A stretch of 64,000 bases of DNA from Exiguobacterium sp. FSL W8-0210 (GTDB lineage: Bacteria; Bacillota; Bacilli; Exiguobacteriales; Exiguobacteriaceae): assembly GCF_038006045.1 (NCBI RefSeq), contig NZ_JBBOUK010000001.1, forward strand, positions 1,777,001 through 1,841,000, in the 5' to 3' direction. Both the position numbers and the translations under genes were made by a program. Each line of letters opens with the position of its first letter. Position 1 is the stretch's first letter. Positions 1 to 8,203 of this stretch are shown here, one piece after another. The notes under the pieces were generated by a model that searched no databases, was not told the origin of the DNA, and saw only the letters and a program-made list of their open reading frames with translations.

Positions 1-374
1 CCGATGGCATGACTCATGACGATGGCATCTGCTCCAAGACCAAGTGTGCAGTCAAGCACACGCATCCCTTCCGATAAGCGTCCGATTGTAACGAGAGGAT
101 CGCCTCCTCCTGCATCAATTTGTTTGATACGAAACACCGCACTCGAAGGATGGAAAAAGAAAGATGTCGTCTCGCCTAGTGGATATAAATCAAGTCGCTG
201 TTTATCGACGACAAGCACCGGTAATCCTGTCTCCTGTTGCAAGTGTTCTATGCTTTTTTTCTGACGCACGACGTAGATAAAATGTATCGTTTCATCCGCT
301 AACAACTGCTTCACACGATGATGCACATCGTCAGTCGGACGAAGACATGTCGTCAGTCCAATGGTTGGTTTCAT
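1..374 (-). CDS. Class I SAM-dependent methyltransferase, N-terminal part (cut off by window start)
   Basis: The first 124 codons are visible; the rest lies outside the window. It begins MKPTIGLTTCLRP and reaches a glycine-rich segment, VLDCTLGLGADA, near residue 110, which looks like motif I (SAM binding) of class I methyltransferases related to the RsmJ/YpiP group. The substrate cannot be told from this fragment. The ATG at 372-374 follows a GGAGG about 8 nt upstream. The upstream coiled-coil gene ends in a terminator just before it. The methyltransferase assignment is an inference from the motif I region only. Confidence 0.6.
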   Translation of the reverse strand, partial: MKPTIGLTTCLRPTDDVHHRVKQLLADETIHFIYVVRQKKSIEHLQQETGLPVLVVDKQRLDLYPLGETTSFFFHPSSAVFRIKQIDAGGGDPLVTIGRLSEGMRVLDCTLGLGADAIVMSHAI

Positions 375-389
375 AATGTGTTCCTCCAT

Positions 390-416
390 AAAAAAATAAG
401 CTAGCCGGAGCTAGCT
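390..416 (-). terminator. Rho-independent terminator of the coiled-coil gene
   Basis: Read on the minus strand, AGCTAGC and GCTAGCT arms enclose a 4-nt loop and are followed by ATTTTTTTAT. It overlaps the stop codon of the 416-730 gene and lies just upstream of the methyltransferase start. Confidence 0.75.
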
Positions 417-730
417 CATTTCTTTTTCTTCAATAATCCTTCGATATCTTCAATCAATGCTTTTTTCGAAATCAGGTCTTCTTGCTTTTCCTGTTCGACT
501 TTTGCATCGACCGTCGTCCGCTTCATGAGTGCCTGAAGCGTCTCATCGATGCTTGACTTCAAATGATCGCGGTCTTCTTTATTAAGGGAAAGATCATGTT
601 GAACTTCATCCCCTTGTTCATCTAATTGGCGTAAGCGTTCCGTCAATTGTTTCGCTTCACGATTCAAGTCCGAATACAATCGTTCGATTTGCTCTAGACG
701 CAATTTGATTCCGTCACGTTCTGTGAACAC
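416..730 (-). CDS. Small coiled-coil protein of unknown function
   Basis: Encodes 104 residues rich in Glu, Lys, Gln and Leu, with heptad-like spacing across residues 5-60 and a C-terminal run of lysines (LLKKKK). It has no signal peptide or membrane segment, so it is probably cytosolic. I do not recognise a family. The start is GTG (728-730), preceded by an AAGGGG-like site about 10 nt upstream. It is a single-gene unit ending in its own terminator. Confidence 0.6.
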   Translation of the reverse strand: MFTERDGIKLRLEQIERLYSDLNREAKQLTERLRQLDEQGDEVQHDLSLNKEDRDHLKSSIDETLQALMKRTTVDAKVEQEKQEDLISKKALIEDIEGLLKKKK

Positions 731-934
731 GTTTTCCAGCCCCTTCCAGTATGCAGTTGTCTACATCATTACTTTACCATATTCCGAGGTAATTAAAACA
801 ATCACAAGATGATTACAGAATGACTTTTTTTAGATTTCTTCCTGCGGATTGATTCCAGTTAATTTTTGCAATTGCACGGAGGGTATCGCTATAATGTAAA
901 CGAAGCATCAATTGGGATGAGGGAGGATTTTGTG

Positions 935-1417
935 ATGGAATTGAGACGTCGAACATTACGTCATGTCGATCAAGCTGAGTACGATCATTTCTTGAAGTAT
1001 GGCGAGCAAGCATATGGACTGACTCCGCAAGAAATCAAAGGGTATGACCATGAGCTTGGAGAAGAGCGGGCTTTTGATTCCGTCGAGCACAGTTATCCTG
1101 AAGATTATTACTTTGATATCGTTGAAGCGGATACGATCGTGGGGCGGGTTTTGCTCTTAAAAATGGGTCACTACTTCCAACTCGACTTCATGGTGTTTGA
1201 TCCCTATACGCGTCGGGGTCTAGCTACTCAAGCAGTTGCTGAAGCATTGACGTATTCCGGGGTACTAGATCGTCACGAAGTACGTGCGCGTGTCCTTGAA
1301 CAATCACCGCACGCTTCGTTTGCAAAACGCATTTTAGAAGCGAATGATTTTACATCGACAGAGAACTATTACGTCAAAGGAAGACGTCGTCGATACTCGC
1401 TGCAACGAATGGGCTAA
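935..1417 (+). CDS. GNAT-family N-acetyltransferase
   Basis: Encodes 160 residues. The segment FDPYTRRGLATQAVAEAL near residues 90-107 matches the GNAT acetyl-CoA-binding motif (R/Q-x-x-G-x-A), and the following ASFAKRILEANDF resembles the conserved B-motif region. It presumably transfers an acetyl group from acetyl-CoA; the acceptor is unknown. The ATG at 935 is chosen because GGGAGG lies 8 nt upstream; the reading frame is open further upstream but without a ribosome site. It ends in a strong terminator, so it is monocistronic. Confidence 0.8.
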   Translation: MELRRRTLRHVDQAEYDHFLKYGEQAYGLTPQEIKGYDHELGEERAFDSVEHSYPEDYYFDIVEADTIVGRVLLLKMGHYFQLDFMVFDPYTRRGLATQAVAEALTYSGVLDRHEVRARVLEQSPHASFAKRILEANDFTSTENYYVKGRRRRYSLQRMG

Positions 1418-1429
1418 AGACCGTCCGAA

Positions 1430-1456
1430 AGACCATGAAACTCATGGTCTTTTTTA
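1430..1456 (+). terminator. Rho-independent terminator after the GNAT gene
   Basis: AGACCATG and CATGGTCT arms with a short loop, followed by TTTTTT. Confidence 0.85.
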
Positions 1457-1479
1457 ATGCCCTCATCGCTTCATCACCT

Positions 1480-1508
1480 TTGACAGTTGATCGATTTCAG
1501 CGTACAAT
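1480..1508 (+). promoter_or_regulatory. Sigma-A promoter of the queuosine-precursor transporter gene
   Basis: TTGACA (1480-1485), 17-nt spacer, TACAAT (1503-1508). The ribosome site AAAGGAG lies about 20 nt downstream. Confidence 0.75.
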
Positions 1509-1541
1509 TTTCATTTGTATGAACAGAAAGGAGTACATCTC

Positions 1542-2240
1542 ATGAACGAATGGTTATGGATCCCTTCCATTTTCTTAACGATGGGATTATTGATTTTCAG
1601 TTATTATTTATTTGGTAAGACAGGATTGTTGATGTGGATTGCCATCGCAACAATCATTGCAAACATCCAAGTTACACAAACCGTCGATATTTTCGGTTTC
1701 GTCTTCACGTTAGGGAACGTCGTGTATGGCAGTTGTTATCTAGCGACAGATATCCTCAATGAAAAATACGGAAAACAGGTCGCTCGTAAAGGCGTCTATA
1801 TGGGGTTCTTCTCCCTAATCACGACGACCGTTCTCATGCAGTTCAGTCTCTTGTATACACCACTTGCTGATAAGGCTGCACTCGAAACATCCGATTCCTT
1901 GCATTTATTGTTTGGACTCTTACCATGGATTGCTGTCGGTAGTCTTGCCGCTTATCTCGTCTCGCAACTATTCGATGTCTTTATCTATTCAAAGATCCGT
2001 CAGAAGACAGGCGAACGTAAGCTTTGGTTACGGACGACAGGGTCAACCGTATTAAGTCAATTGCTTGATACGTTGACGTTTTGTGCGATTGCCTTTCACG
2101 ATATGCCCTTCTCCATCTGGTGGCAAATCTTCATTACGACGTATCTTGCGAAATTCGTCGTCGCTTGGTTCGCGACACCATTCATGTATTTAGCAAAACG
2201 TATCCACCCAACGAAACAATCGACAGACGCTGCTGCATGA
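1542..2240 (+). CDS. Queuosine precursor transporter family (YhhQ/YpdP, VUT) membrane protein
   Basis: Encodes 232 residues with about six hydrophobic segments. Family-typical stretches include ANIQVTQTVDIFGFVFTLGN and YGSCYLATDILNEKYGK near residues 40-85 and SQLFDVFIYSKIRQ near 155-170. Members of this family (formerly DUF165) are assigned to uptake of queuosine precursors such as preQ0/preQ1 for tRNA modification; the exact ligand is inferred. The ATG at 1542 is 8 nt after AAAGGAG. A consensus sigma-A promoter stands just upstream. I saw no convincing preQ1 riboswitch in the short leader. Confidence 0.85.
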   Translation: MNEWLWIPSIFLTMGLLIFSYYLFGKTGLLMWIAIATIIANIQVTQTVDIFGFVFTLGNVVYGSCYLATDILNEKYGKQVARKGVYMGFFSLITTTVLMQFSLLYTPLADKAALETSDSLHLLFGLLPWIAVGSLAAYLVSQLFDVFIYSKIRQKTGERKLWLRTTGSTVLSQLLDTLTFCAIAFHDMPFSIWWQIFITTYLAKFVVAWFATPFMYLAKRIHPTKQSTDAAA

Positions 2241-2299
2241 CCTAAAAAAAACTAGAAGACTTGACGAAATTGTCGGATAATGGGATTGGAGGTGCCTAC

Positions 2300-2671
2300 A
2301 TGAAAATCAAACGGAATGAACCGTTTCGATATACGCTGAAGACTCCTATAATTGGTGAATTTTACTTGCTCAAAGATGAACAGCGTACACCGAAAGGGTT
2401 GATGAAGATTCATAATATCTCACCGAACGGACTAGCAATCAGCACAGAACTAAAACTTCCACTCCTCAAATCAATGAAAATCGTCGTCGAATTCTCATTG
2501 ATTGAAGGACAAGTGCCACTATGCATTGAAGGGTTTTTATTGCATGAGAAGCCTTCCGGTCCTGGGCGGTTGTACGGTATCCATCTCAATTCGACAACAA
2601 CTGATCGTGAAAAAATCATTTCACAAGTGAAACAGATCGCGAAATCAGAACGTTCCCTTCTTAATGATTAA
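2300..2671 (+). CDS. PilZ-domain protein, probable c-di-GMP effector
   Basis: Encodes 123 residues. The N-terminal RNEPFRY fits the RxxxR half of the PilZ c-di-GMP site and NISPNGLAI (about residues 41-49) fits the (D/N)xSxxG half; the pattern is intact. There is no membrane segment. The protein most likely binds c-di-GMP in the cytosol and passes the signal to an unknown partner. A GGDEF protein is encoded about 4 kb away (6606-8123). The ATG at 2300 lies 7 nt after GGAGG. It ends in a strong, largely symmetrical terminator. Confidence 0.75.
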   Translation: MKIKRNEPFRYTLKTPIIGEFYLLKDEQRTPKGLMKIHNISPNGLAISTELKLPLLKSMKIVVEFSLIEGQVPLCIEGFLLHEKPSGPGRLYGIHLNSTTTDREKIISQVKQIAKSERSLLND

Positions 2672-2716
2672 AATGGCATTGCCCCTACATATGTAAGGGC
2701 AATGCCATTTTTTATC
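2671..2716 (+). terminator. Terminator between convergent PilZ and alpha-glucosidase genes
   Basis: GGCATTGCCC and GGGCAATGCC arms around a small loop, followed by ATTTTTTA on the plus strand. On the minus strand the T-run is shorter (TTTTA), so it may serve both genes. Confidence 0.8.
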
Positions 2717-2724
2717 GAAACAAT

Positions 2725-4395
2725 TTATGCGTCAAACGTACGGAAGACGACGGCCTCATAAGGTCGAAGTGTGAGTTCGTCGGTAACAACGGACCCATCA
2801 TAGTTTCCAATGACCCGATCTGACGTATCATGCGTAGACGGAATATTCACATCATGATCCGCAAACGAACAGTAGACATACCAGGTCTCCCCTTCAAGCG
2901 TTCGTGAGTAGGCGTATACTTTTGGATGATCTTCGAGTAAGAGTTCATAGCGACCATAGACGACGAGCTCATGGTCATGTCGTAGACGAATCAACTGTTG
3001 ATAGTAATAAAAGATGGATTGCTCATCTGCAAGCGCCTGTTCGACGTTGATTTCCGGATAGTTCGGATTGACCTTCAACCATGGTGTTCCCGTTGAGAAA
3101 CCAGCGTTCTCCGACGCATCCCACTGCATCGGTGTCCGCGCATTGTCGCGTCCTTTGATATGGATGGAACGTAGTAGTTCAGCCGGTGATGCCCCTTGTT
3201 CCGTACGTTCTTTCCACATGTTCCGAATTTCGATATCTTCATAGTCCGCGATGTCTTCAAAAGCGACGTTCGTCATGCCGATTTCCTCGCCTTGATAGAT
3301 ATATGGTGTCCCTTTTAACAAATGCAATAATGTAGCAAGCATTTTAGCTGACTCGACGCGGTACGTCGTGTCATTTCCGAATCGACTAACGACACGGGGT
3401 TGATCGTGGTTGTTCCAATAGAGTGAGTTCCAGCCCGTCTCATGTAAGGCCGTCTGCCATTTGGTAAAGTTTTGCTTGAGTTTAAGTAAATCGAACGGAA
3501 TGACGTCCCATTTCCCATTCGGACCTGAATCGATATCCATATGTTCGAACGTAAAGACCATGTTGACCTCTTTACGTGCCGGATCCGTGTAAAGAATGGC
3601 ATCATCCGTCGTCGCTCCTGGCATCTCACCGACTGTCAGGACATCATATTTACCGAAAGAGGCTTCATTCATCTCGTGTAAAAATTCATGGACACGTGGT
3701 CCATTGATATAATGTTCTCCACCATCTCCATACAGTGCTCCTGGATGGACCGTCGCATCTGGTAAGCCGGGTGTCTTCGAAATCAAGTTGATGACATCCA
3801 TTCGGAAACCATCAATCCCTCGATCCAACCAACGACGAATCATCCCGTACACATCGTGACGCATCTGCTCATTTTCCCAGTTCAAGTCAGGCTGCTTCTT
3901 CGAGAATAAGTGTAAGTAATACTCATTCGTTGTTTCATCATATTCCCAGGCAGGTCCAGAGAAAATCGATCCCCAGTTGTTTGGTAGCGAACCGTCTGGA
4001 TTTGCCGGGCGCCACATATAATAATCCCGATATGGATTGTCCTTGCTTTGACGCGACTCCGCGAACCACTGATGTTCATCTGACGAATGATTGATGACGA
4101 GGTCCATGACGATTTTGATATCTCGTGCATGTGCCTCATCTAGAAGACGATCAAAATCATCCATCGTCCCGAATTCCTTCATGATGGCTTCATAATCACG
4201 AATATCATAGCCATTATCGTCATTCGGTGAATCATAGACAGGACTTAGCCAAATGACGTCGATACCAAGTGTCTTCAAATAATCCAACTTTTCGATGATT
4301 CCGTTCAAGTCACCGATTCCATCCCCATTCGAATCATTATAACTACGTGGGTAAATTTGATAAACGACACTATCATGCCACCATTTACGTTCCAT
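2725..4395 (-). CDS. GH13 alpha-glucosidase / oligo-1,6-glucosidase (MalL-like)
   Basis: Encodes 556 residues, close to B. subtilis MalL (561). It hydrolyses terminal alpha-glucosidic bonds of isomaltose- or maltose-type oligosaccharides in the cytosol. GH13 signatures are visible: DLVINHSSDEH (about 98-108), GFRMDVINLIS with the nucleophile Asp (about 196-206), VGEMPG with the acid/base Glu, and NNHDQPR. There is no signal peptide. The ATG at 4393-4395 is preferred over upstream GTG/TTG codons because GAGGAG is about 10 nt upstream. The upstream region holds a cre-like site and a LacI-type operator, so catabolite repression and sugar induction are likely. Confidence 0.92.
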   Translation of the reverse strand: MERKWWHDSVVYQIYPRSYNDSNGDGIGDLNGIIEKLDYLKTLGIDVIWLSPVYDSPNDDNGYDIRDYEAIMKEFGTMDDFDRLLDEAHARDIKIVMDLVINHSSDEHQWFAESRQSKDNPYRDYYMWRPANPDGSLPNNWGSIFSGPAWEYDETTNEYYLHLFSKKQPDLNWENEQMRHDVYGMIRRWLDRGIDGFRMDVINLISKTPGLPDATVHPGALYGDGGEHYINGPRVHEFLHEMNEASFGKYDVLTVGEMPGATTDDAILYTDPARKEVNMVFTFEHMDIDSGPNGKWDVIPFDLLKLKQNFTKWQTALHETGWNSLYWNNHDQPRVVSRFGNDTTYRVESAKMLATLLHLLKGTPYIYQGEEIGMTNVAFEDIADYEDIEIRNMWKERTEQGASPAELLRSIHIKGRDNARTPMQWDASENAGFSTGTPWLKVNPNYPEINVEQALADEQSIFYYYQQLIRLRHDHELVVYGRYELLLEDHPKVYAYSRTLEGETWYVYCSFADHDVNIPSTHDTSDRVIGNYDGSVVTDELTLRPYEAVVFRTFDA

Positions 4396-4440
4396 CCTCA
4401 ACACTCTCCTCTTTTATGTACGTATCGTGCTACATATTGA

Positions 4441-4452
4441 GCAAACGATTGC
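4441..4452. promoter_or_regulatory. LacI/MalR-type operator upstream of the alpha-glucosidase gene
   Basis: GCAAACGATTGC is an almost perfect dyad (one mismatch) and resembles GalR/LacI-family operators such as the streptococcal MalR site GCAAACGTTTGC. It sits about 45 nt upstream of the start codon. No cognate regulator gene is in the window. Confidence 0.45.
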
Positions 4453-4461
4453 ATCAATTTG

Positions 4462-4475
4462 TAAAAGCGCTTTCA
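4462..4475. promoter_or_regulatory. cre-like (CcpA) site upstream of the alpha-glucosidase gene
   Basis: TAAAAGCGCTTTCA (reverse TGAAAGCGCTTTTA) differs from the cre consensus TGWAARCGYTWNCW at one position in either orientation. It overlaps TTGAAA, a possible -35 with TGCAAT 17 nt downstream on the minus strand. Confidence 0.5.
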
Positions 4476-4619
4476 ATTATCACAACGTCATCTTAACATG
4501 TCCATGAGAGGTGCTCAAGCAAGAACCTTAACATATTTGATATCATGAAATATGAAATACAAGTGTTTACTACATCCAAGATGATGGGAAAGAAAGGTAT
4601 GGGAAAGGAGTGTGGACAA

Positions 4620-5237
4620 ATGTATCGTCGATATTTGCTCTTCCTTGTTTGGGCGATTGCTATTGTCTTCATCTTATTATTTGGAAATAATCGTGTCTTT
4701 CCAGAAGGTTTCTTGATTTCGTTTTTACGTTTCGACCAAAGTCAATTTGATACATCCGCGTTAAGTTTATTTGCCTTACTCGGTATTTATCCGTTCACTT
4801 TCTTTTTACTATTTCTAGATGAGAAACGATTCATGCGCCCCGGACCGCTCGTCGCAAGTATTGGATCGTTCTTCTTAGGTGCCTTCGTGTTGATGCCTTA
4901 TGTCGCCCTCGCTATTCCAAGGAAAACGTTTCTTCCTTTTCGTCGTCGCGGGTGGATTCCTACCGTCGTCGCCTTACTTAGCGTCGTGACGACATTATTG
5001 CTTTGGATTGCTCTTGCTCGATCTGATTGGAGTATATTCCGCATCTACTTTGAGACCAATCAATTCGTTCGAACGATGACCGTCGATTTGTTATTATTCT
5101 ACATTCTGCAAGTCTATCTGCTCCGGCGCATTCGTGTTCGGAATGCACAATCATTAGAGTGGCAAGACGTGATTCCGCTCTTTGGCTTATTTCGTTATCT
5201 ATTCGCAAGACATTTACCGACATCCTCAAAATCTTAA
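4620..5237 (+). CDS. Polytopic membrane protein of unknown function
   Basis: Encodes 205 residues with four or five hydrophobic segments (about residues 6-23, 45-68, 80-100, 115-135 and 155-170). Basic loops such as RRRGW and LRRIRVR fit the positive-inside rule. I do not recognise the family. The ATG at 4620 is 9 nt after AAGGAG; the frame is open to 4545 but without a ribosome site. It lies 48 nt upstream of thyA on the same strand, so it may be co-transcribed with thyA-dfrA. Confidence 0.6.
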   Translation: MYRRYLLFLVWAIAIVFILLFGNNRVFPEGFLISFLRFDQSQFDTSALSLFALLGIYPFTFFLLFLDEKRFMRPGPLVASIGSFFLGAFVLMPYVALAIPRKTFLPFRRRGWIPTVVALLSVVTTLLLWIALARSDWSIFRIYFETNQFVRTMTVDLLLFYILQVYLLRRIRVRNAQSLEWQDVIPLFGLFRYLFARHLPTSSKS

Positions 5238-5285
5238 TTTATGGTACAATGAAATTTGGATTTTTCGAAAAGGAGATGTCATCCG

Positions 5286-6080
5286 ATGGAACAATATCAT
5301 GCACTTTGCGAACACATTTTGGAACACGGAACAAAAAAGGAAGACCGGACGGGAACGGGAACACTCAGCGTGTTTAGTCACCAAATGCGCTTCTCCCTTC
5401 AAGATGGTTTTCCTCTCATTACGACGAAAAAGTTACATATGAAGTCGATCATCCATGAGTTGATTTGGTTCATCTCTGGTGATACGAATATTCGTTATCT
5501 ACAGGAAAATGGTGTGCGGATTTGGAACGAATGGGCCGATGAGAACGGAGATCTAGGTCCTGTTTACGGGGCACAATGGCGCTCTTTTCCACGTCCAGAT
5601 GGCACGACGGTCGATCAGCTGGCACAAGTCATTGAACAGATCAAAACGAATCCGGATTCTCGTCGTTTGATCGTCAGTGCTTGGAATCCTGGACAAGTCG
5701 ATGAGATGGCTTTACCGCCCTGTCATCTCTTGTTCCAATTTTATGTCGCTGACGGAAAACTATCATGCCAATTGTATCAACGTTCAGCTGATGTTTTCTT
5801 AGGCGTACCATTCAATATTGCATCTTATGCGTTACTGACACATATGATTGCTCATGTATGTGGACTTGAAGTCGGAGACTTCGTTCATACGCTCGGTGAC
5901 GCTCATATCTATTCAAATCATATTGAACAAGTCAATCTTCAGTTGACGCGTACCCCGAAAAAATTACCGACGCTGCGCTTCGCTCGAACAGTCGATCGTA
6001 TCGAAGACTTCCGCTTCGAAGACATCATTATTGAAGGCTATGATCCTGATCCGCACATTAAAGGTGTGGTAGCCGTATGA
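5286..6080 (+). CDS. thyA: Thymidylate synthase ThyA
   Basis: Encodes 264 residues, exactly the length of E. coli ThyA. It methylates dUMP to dTMP using 5,10-methylene-tetrahydrofolate and releases dihydrofolate. The catalytic cysteine lies in [12 protein letters not shown] (about residue 146), and [20 protein letters not shown] is the conserved dUMP-binding region. The ATG at 5286 follows AAGGAG by 10 nt. The dfrA start overlaps its stop by 4 nt, so the two enzymes of the dTMP/folate cycle are translationally coupled. Confidence 0.97.
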   Translation: MEQYHALCEHILEHGTKKEDRTGTGTLSVFSHQMRFSLQDGFPLITTKKLHMKSIIHELIWFISGDTNIRYLQENGVRIWNEWADENGDLGPVYGAQWRSFPRPDGTTVDQLAQVIEQIKTNPDSRRLIVSAWNPGQVDEMALPPCHLLFQFYVADGKLSCQLYQRSADVFLGVPFNIASYALLTHMIAHVCGLEVGDFVHTLGDAHIYSNHIEQVNLQLTRTPKKLPTLRFARTVDRIEDFRFEDIIIEGYDPDPHIKGVVAV

Positions 6081-6553
6081 TCACACATATCGTAGCGTAT
6101 ACGAAAAATCATGTCATTGGTCATGACAATGCGATGCCTTGGCATCTTCCAGCTGATTTGGCTCACTTCAAGCGTACGACGATTGGCAAACCGATCATCA
6201 TGGGACGAAAGACGTTCGAATCCATCGGACGACCGTTGCCCGGTCGAGAGAACATCGTCATTACGCGCGATCAGACGTTTGCAGCCGAAGGTGTAACGGT
6301 ATGGCATGATCTATCTGCTTTACAACCATACGTCGATTCAGAAGAAGAAGTCTTTTTGATTGGTGGTGGAGAGTTGTTTGCTCAAACGCTTCCTCTTGCT
6401 CGCCGCCTGTATGTCACTGAAATTGATACGGTTCTTTCTGGAGATGTACATTATCCCGAAATCCCATCTTCATTTCAGATTACTTCCGAAACACATTATG
6501 ATGCGGTCGAGGGAAACGATTATCCGTTCATCATTCGTCGATATGATCAGTAA
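6077..6553 (+). CDS. dfrA: Dihydrofolate reductase
   Basis: Encodes 158 residues, normal for bacterial DHFR. It reduces dihydrofolate (made by ThyA) to tetrahydrofolate with NADPH. Visible signatures: [14 protein letters not shown] with the catalytic Asp (about residue 27), [18 protein letters not shown], and IGGGELF for nucleotide binding. The ATG overlaps the thyA stop (ATGA). A strong bidirectional terminator follows. Confidence 0.96.
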   Translation: MITHIVAYTKNHVIGHDNAMPWHLPADLAHFKRTTIGKPIIMGRKTFESIGRPLPGRENIVITRDQTFAAEGVTVWHDLSALQPYVDSEEEVFLIGGGELFAQTLPLARRLYVTEIDTVLSGDVHYPEIPSSFQITSETHYDAVEGNDYPFIIRRYDQ

Positions 6554-6555
6554 CT

Positions 6556-6608
6556 AAAAAACAGCCACATTGCTCCGTATGACGGACAAATGTGGCTGTT
6601 TTTTTTTA
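6556..6608. terminator. Bidirectional terminator between dfrA and the GGDEF gene
   Basis: AACAGCCACATT and AATGTGGCTGTT arms, with A-runs on the left and T-runs on the right, serving the two convergent genes. Confidence 0.88.
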
Positions 6609-8123
6609 AGGAATTTGCATGATCCATTCAGCAATCCATTCCTCCATATCAGAATCGAACTGTGAGGTCATGATATAGTCTGTCGCACCGCATGATAGCG
6701 CATTGGCTAAACGATCGTCTTCTTGATTTGTCACGATCAAAGCATCAATGATCGATTCCCGTTGTTGTCTCCACTCCTCTAATCGTACAAAGTTCTCGCT
6801 TGCTAACTGATCGAGTGAAAGAATCGCCAATTGTATTGGCGACGTCCGTTGATCGTCTAGCGAAATCACCTCAATATGGTATTTCGGATGATCCGGCATA
6901 TCAAGCGTATGTACCTGTTTAAGGAATCCTTGCTCGACACGGATATAGACCGGTATTTTTTCGATCGATATCGCTGTTGAATAGGACACCACTTGATTAC
7001 GGCCGTTACGTTTCGCTTGATACAGAGCTTCATCTGCCTCTGCTGTTGCTTGCGCCAGGGATGTGTGGAGATCAAAAGCAAAGGAGAGACCAATCGAAAC
7101 TGTTACTTTTAATCCGTTCGCAAAAATATGGCGCTCGACACGCTCGCGAATTTTATTCATACTCGCAACTGCTTGCGGTACTGTTTCTGCTGAAAACAAT
7201 AAGATGAATTCCTCACCACCGAAACGAATGAATTCATCATCGAGACGAGCGGCTTGTTGAACGACGGTAGCTAGTTCGGAGAGGACCAAATCCCCTGTTG
7301 GATGTCCATGTAAATCATTGATCCGCTTAAAATGATCGATATCAAAAATCGCTAACCCAAATGTCCGCTGTTCACGTTCGAGACGTGCTACGCGACGATC
7401 ATAGGCACTTTGGAGGTATTTCCGGTTATAAGCTCCCGTCAGTTCATCGACTAAAATCGTCGAAGATACGACCCTTAATTTTCGTAATAGTCTCGCTAGA
7501 CGAACATGTCGTTCTTCATTCGTCACTGTCTCATCCCAGTAGTCATCAGCTCCCATCTCATAGCTGACTTGACGAATGTCAGACCGGTTCGGACCTACGA
7601 TGATGACGGGAACGAATGCTGACTCCATTTGTTTGATCAGTTTTTGAGTCAACTCTAAGGATTCCGCGATAGATGCATGGTCGATGATGACAGCATCCAT
7701 AGCAATATCATGTGATATCGACAACGTGTCTTCCACCGAACTGAAGAATCGTGACATATAGCGCTCCTGTTCGAGCGATTTCTTCCATTTAATATTCTCA
7801 AGAAAACGTCTTGTCACAGTGACGACCAATTTTTTTCGAATCCGATTGGCGCGTGAGCGTTCCGACAACTGATCGACGATTGGCCGCAGTAATTCTTTAA
7901 CGATCGGCTGCGTGATGACCGCATTCATTTGTTCCCACGTCGCTTTTTCCCGACTCACTTGATCGGCAAGTCCTTTAAACAGTTCCTCTCTCCCGAGCCC
8001 TTCAAGCCAGCTTGCTAATGCGAGTAATTCTGTCCGTGGCACGGTCGGCATCCGAAGTAACGTCTCCACCATGATGATCGTCTGTTGCAGTTGTTTTTCT
8101 ATCCGTTTTCGACTCCGTTCCAT
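6606..8123 (-). CDS. GGDEF diguanylate cyclase flanked by degenerate receiver-like domains
   Basis: Encodes 505 residues. Residues about 1-125 are helical. About 130-240 looks receiver-like (AMDAVIIDHASI, PVIIVGPN, MGADDYWDE) but I cannot identify a clear phosphoacceptor pocket. The GGDEF domain follows (about 245-405): DELTGAYNRKYL, FDIDHFKRINDLHGH, the active-site GGEEF and an RLDD inhibitory I-site five residues before it. About 405-505 is a second receiver-like domain ending NALSCGATDYIM. Synthesis of c-di-GMP with product inhibition is predicted. The ATG at 8123 follows GAGGGG. There is no transmembrane segment. It lies 80 nt downstream of fumC on the same strand. Confidence 0.88.
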   Translation of the reverse strand: MERSRKRIEKQLQQTIIMVETLLRMPTVPRTELLALASWLEGLGREELFKGLADQVSREKATWEQMNAVITQPIVKELLRPIVDQLSERSRANRIRKKLVVTVTRRFLENIKWKKSLEQERYMSRFFSSVEDTLSISHDIAMDAVIIDHASIAESLELTQKLIKQMESAFVPVIIVGPNRSDIRQVSYEMGADDYWDETVTNEERHVRLARLLRKLRVVSSTILVDELTGAYNRKYLQSAYDRRVARLEREQRTFGLAIFDIDHFKRINDLHGHPTGDLVLSELATVVQQAARLDDEFIRFGGEEFILLFSAETVPQAVASMNKIRERVERHIFANGLKVTVSIGLSFAFDLHTSLAQATAEADEALYQAKRNGRNQVVSYSTAISIEKIPVYIRVEQGFLKQVHTLDMPDHPKYHIEVISLDDQRTSPIQLAILSLDQLASENFVRLEEWRQQRESIIDALIVTNQEDDRLANALSCGATDYIMTSQFDSDMEEWIAEWIMQIP

Positions 8124-8173
8124 CCAATCCCCTCTCTTTCCATACATCCGAAGAATCGTCCTCGGATAAAGAG

Positions 8174-8197
8174 AAAGCGAGGGAATTCCCCCGCTTT
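8174..8197 (-). terminator. Weak terminator-like hairpin after fumC
   Basis: AAAGCGnGGGAATTCCCnCGCTTT dyad, followed on the minus strand by CTCTTT only. It may attenuate rather than stop transcription into the GGDEF gene. Confidence 0.45.
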
Positions 8198-8203
8198 TTC
8201 AAC

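Noticed and set aside
1509-1541. preQ1 riboswitch before the queuosine-precursor transporter gene
   Set aside because: The leader after the promoter is too short and lacks the preQ1-I stem and A-rich tail.
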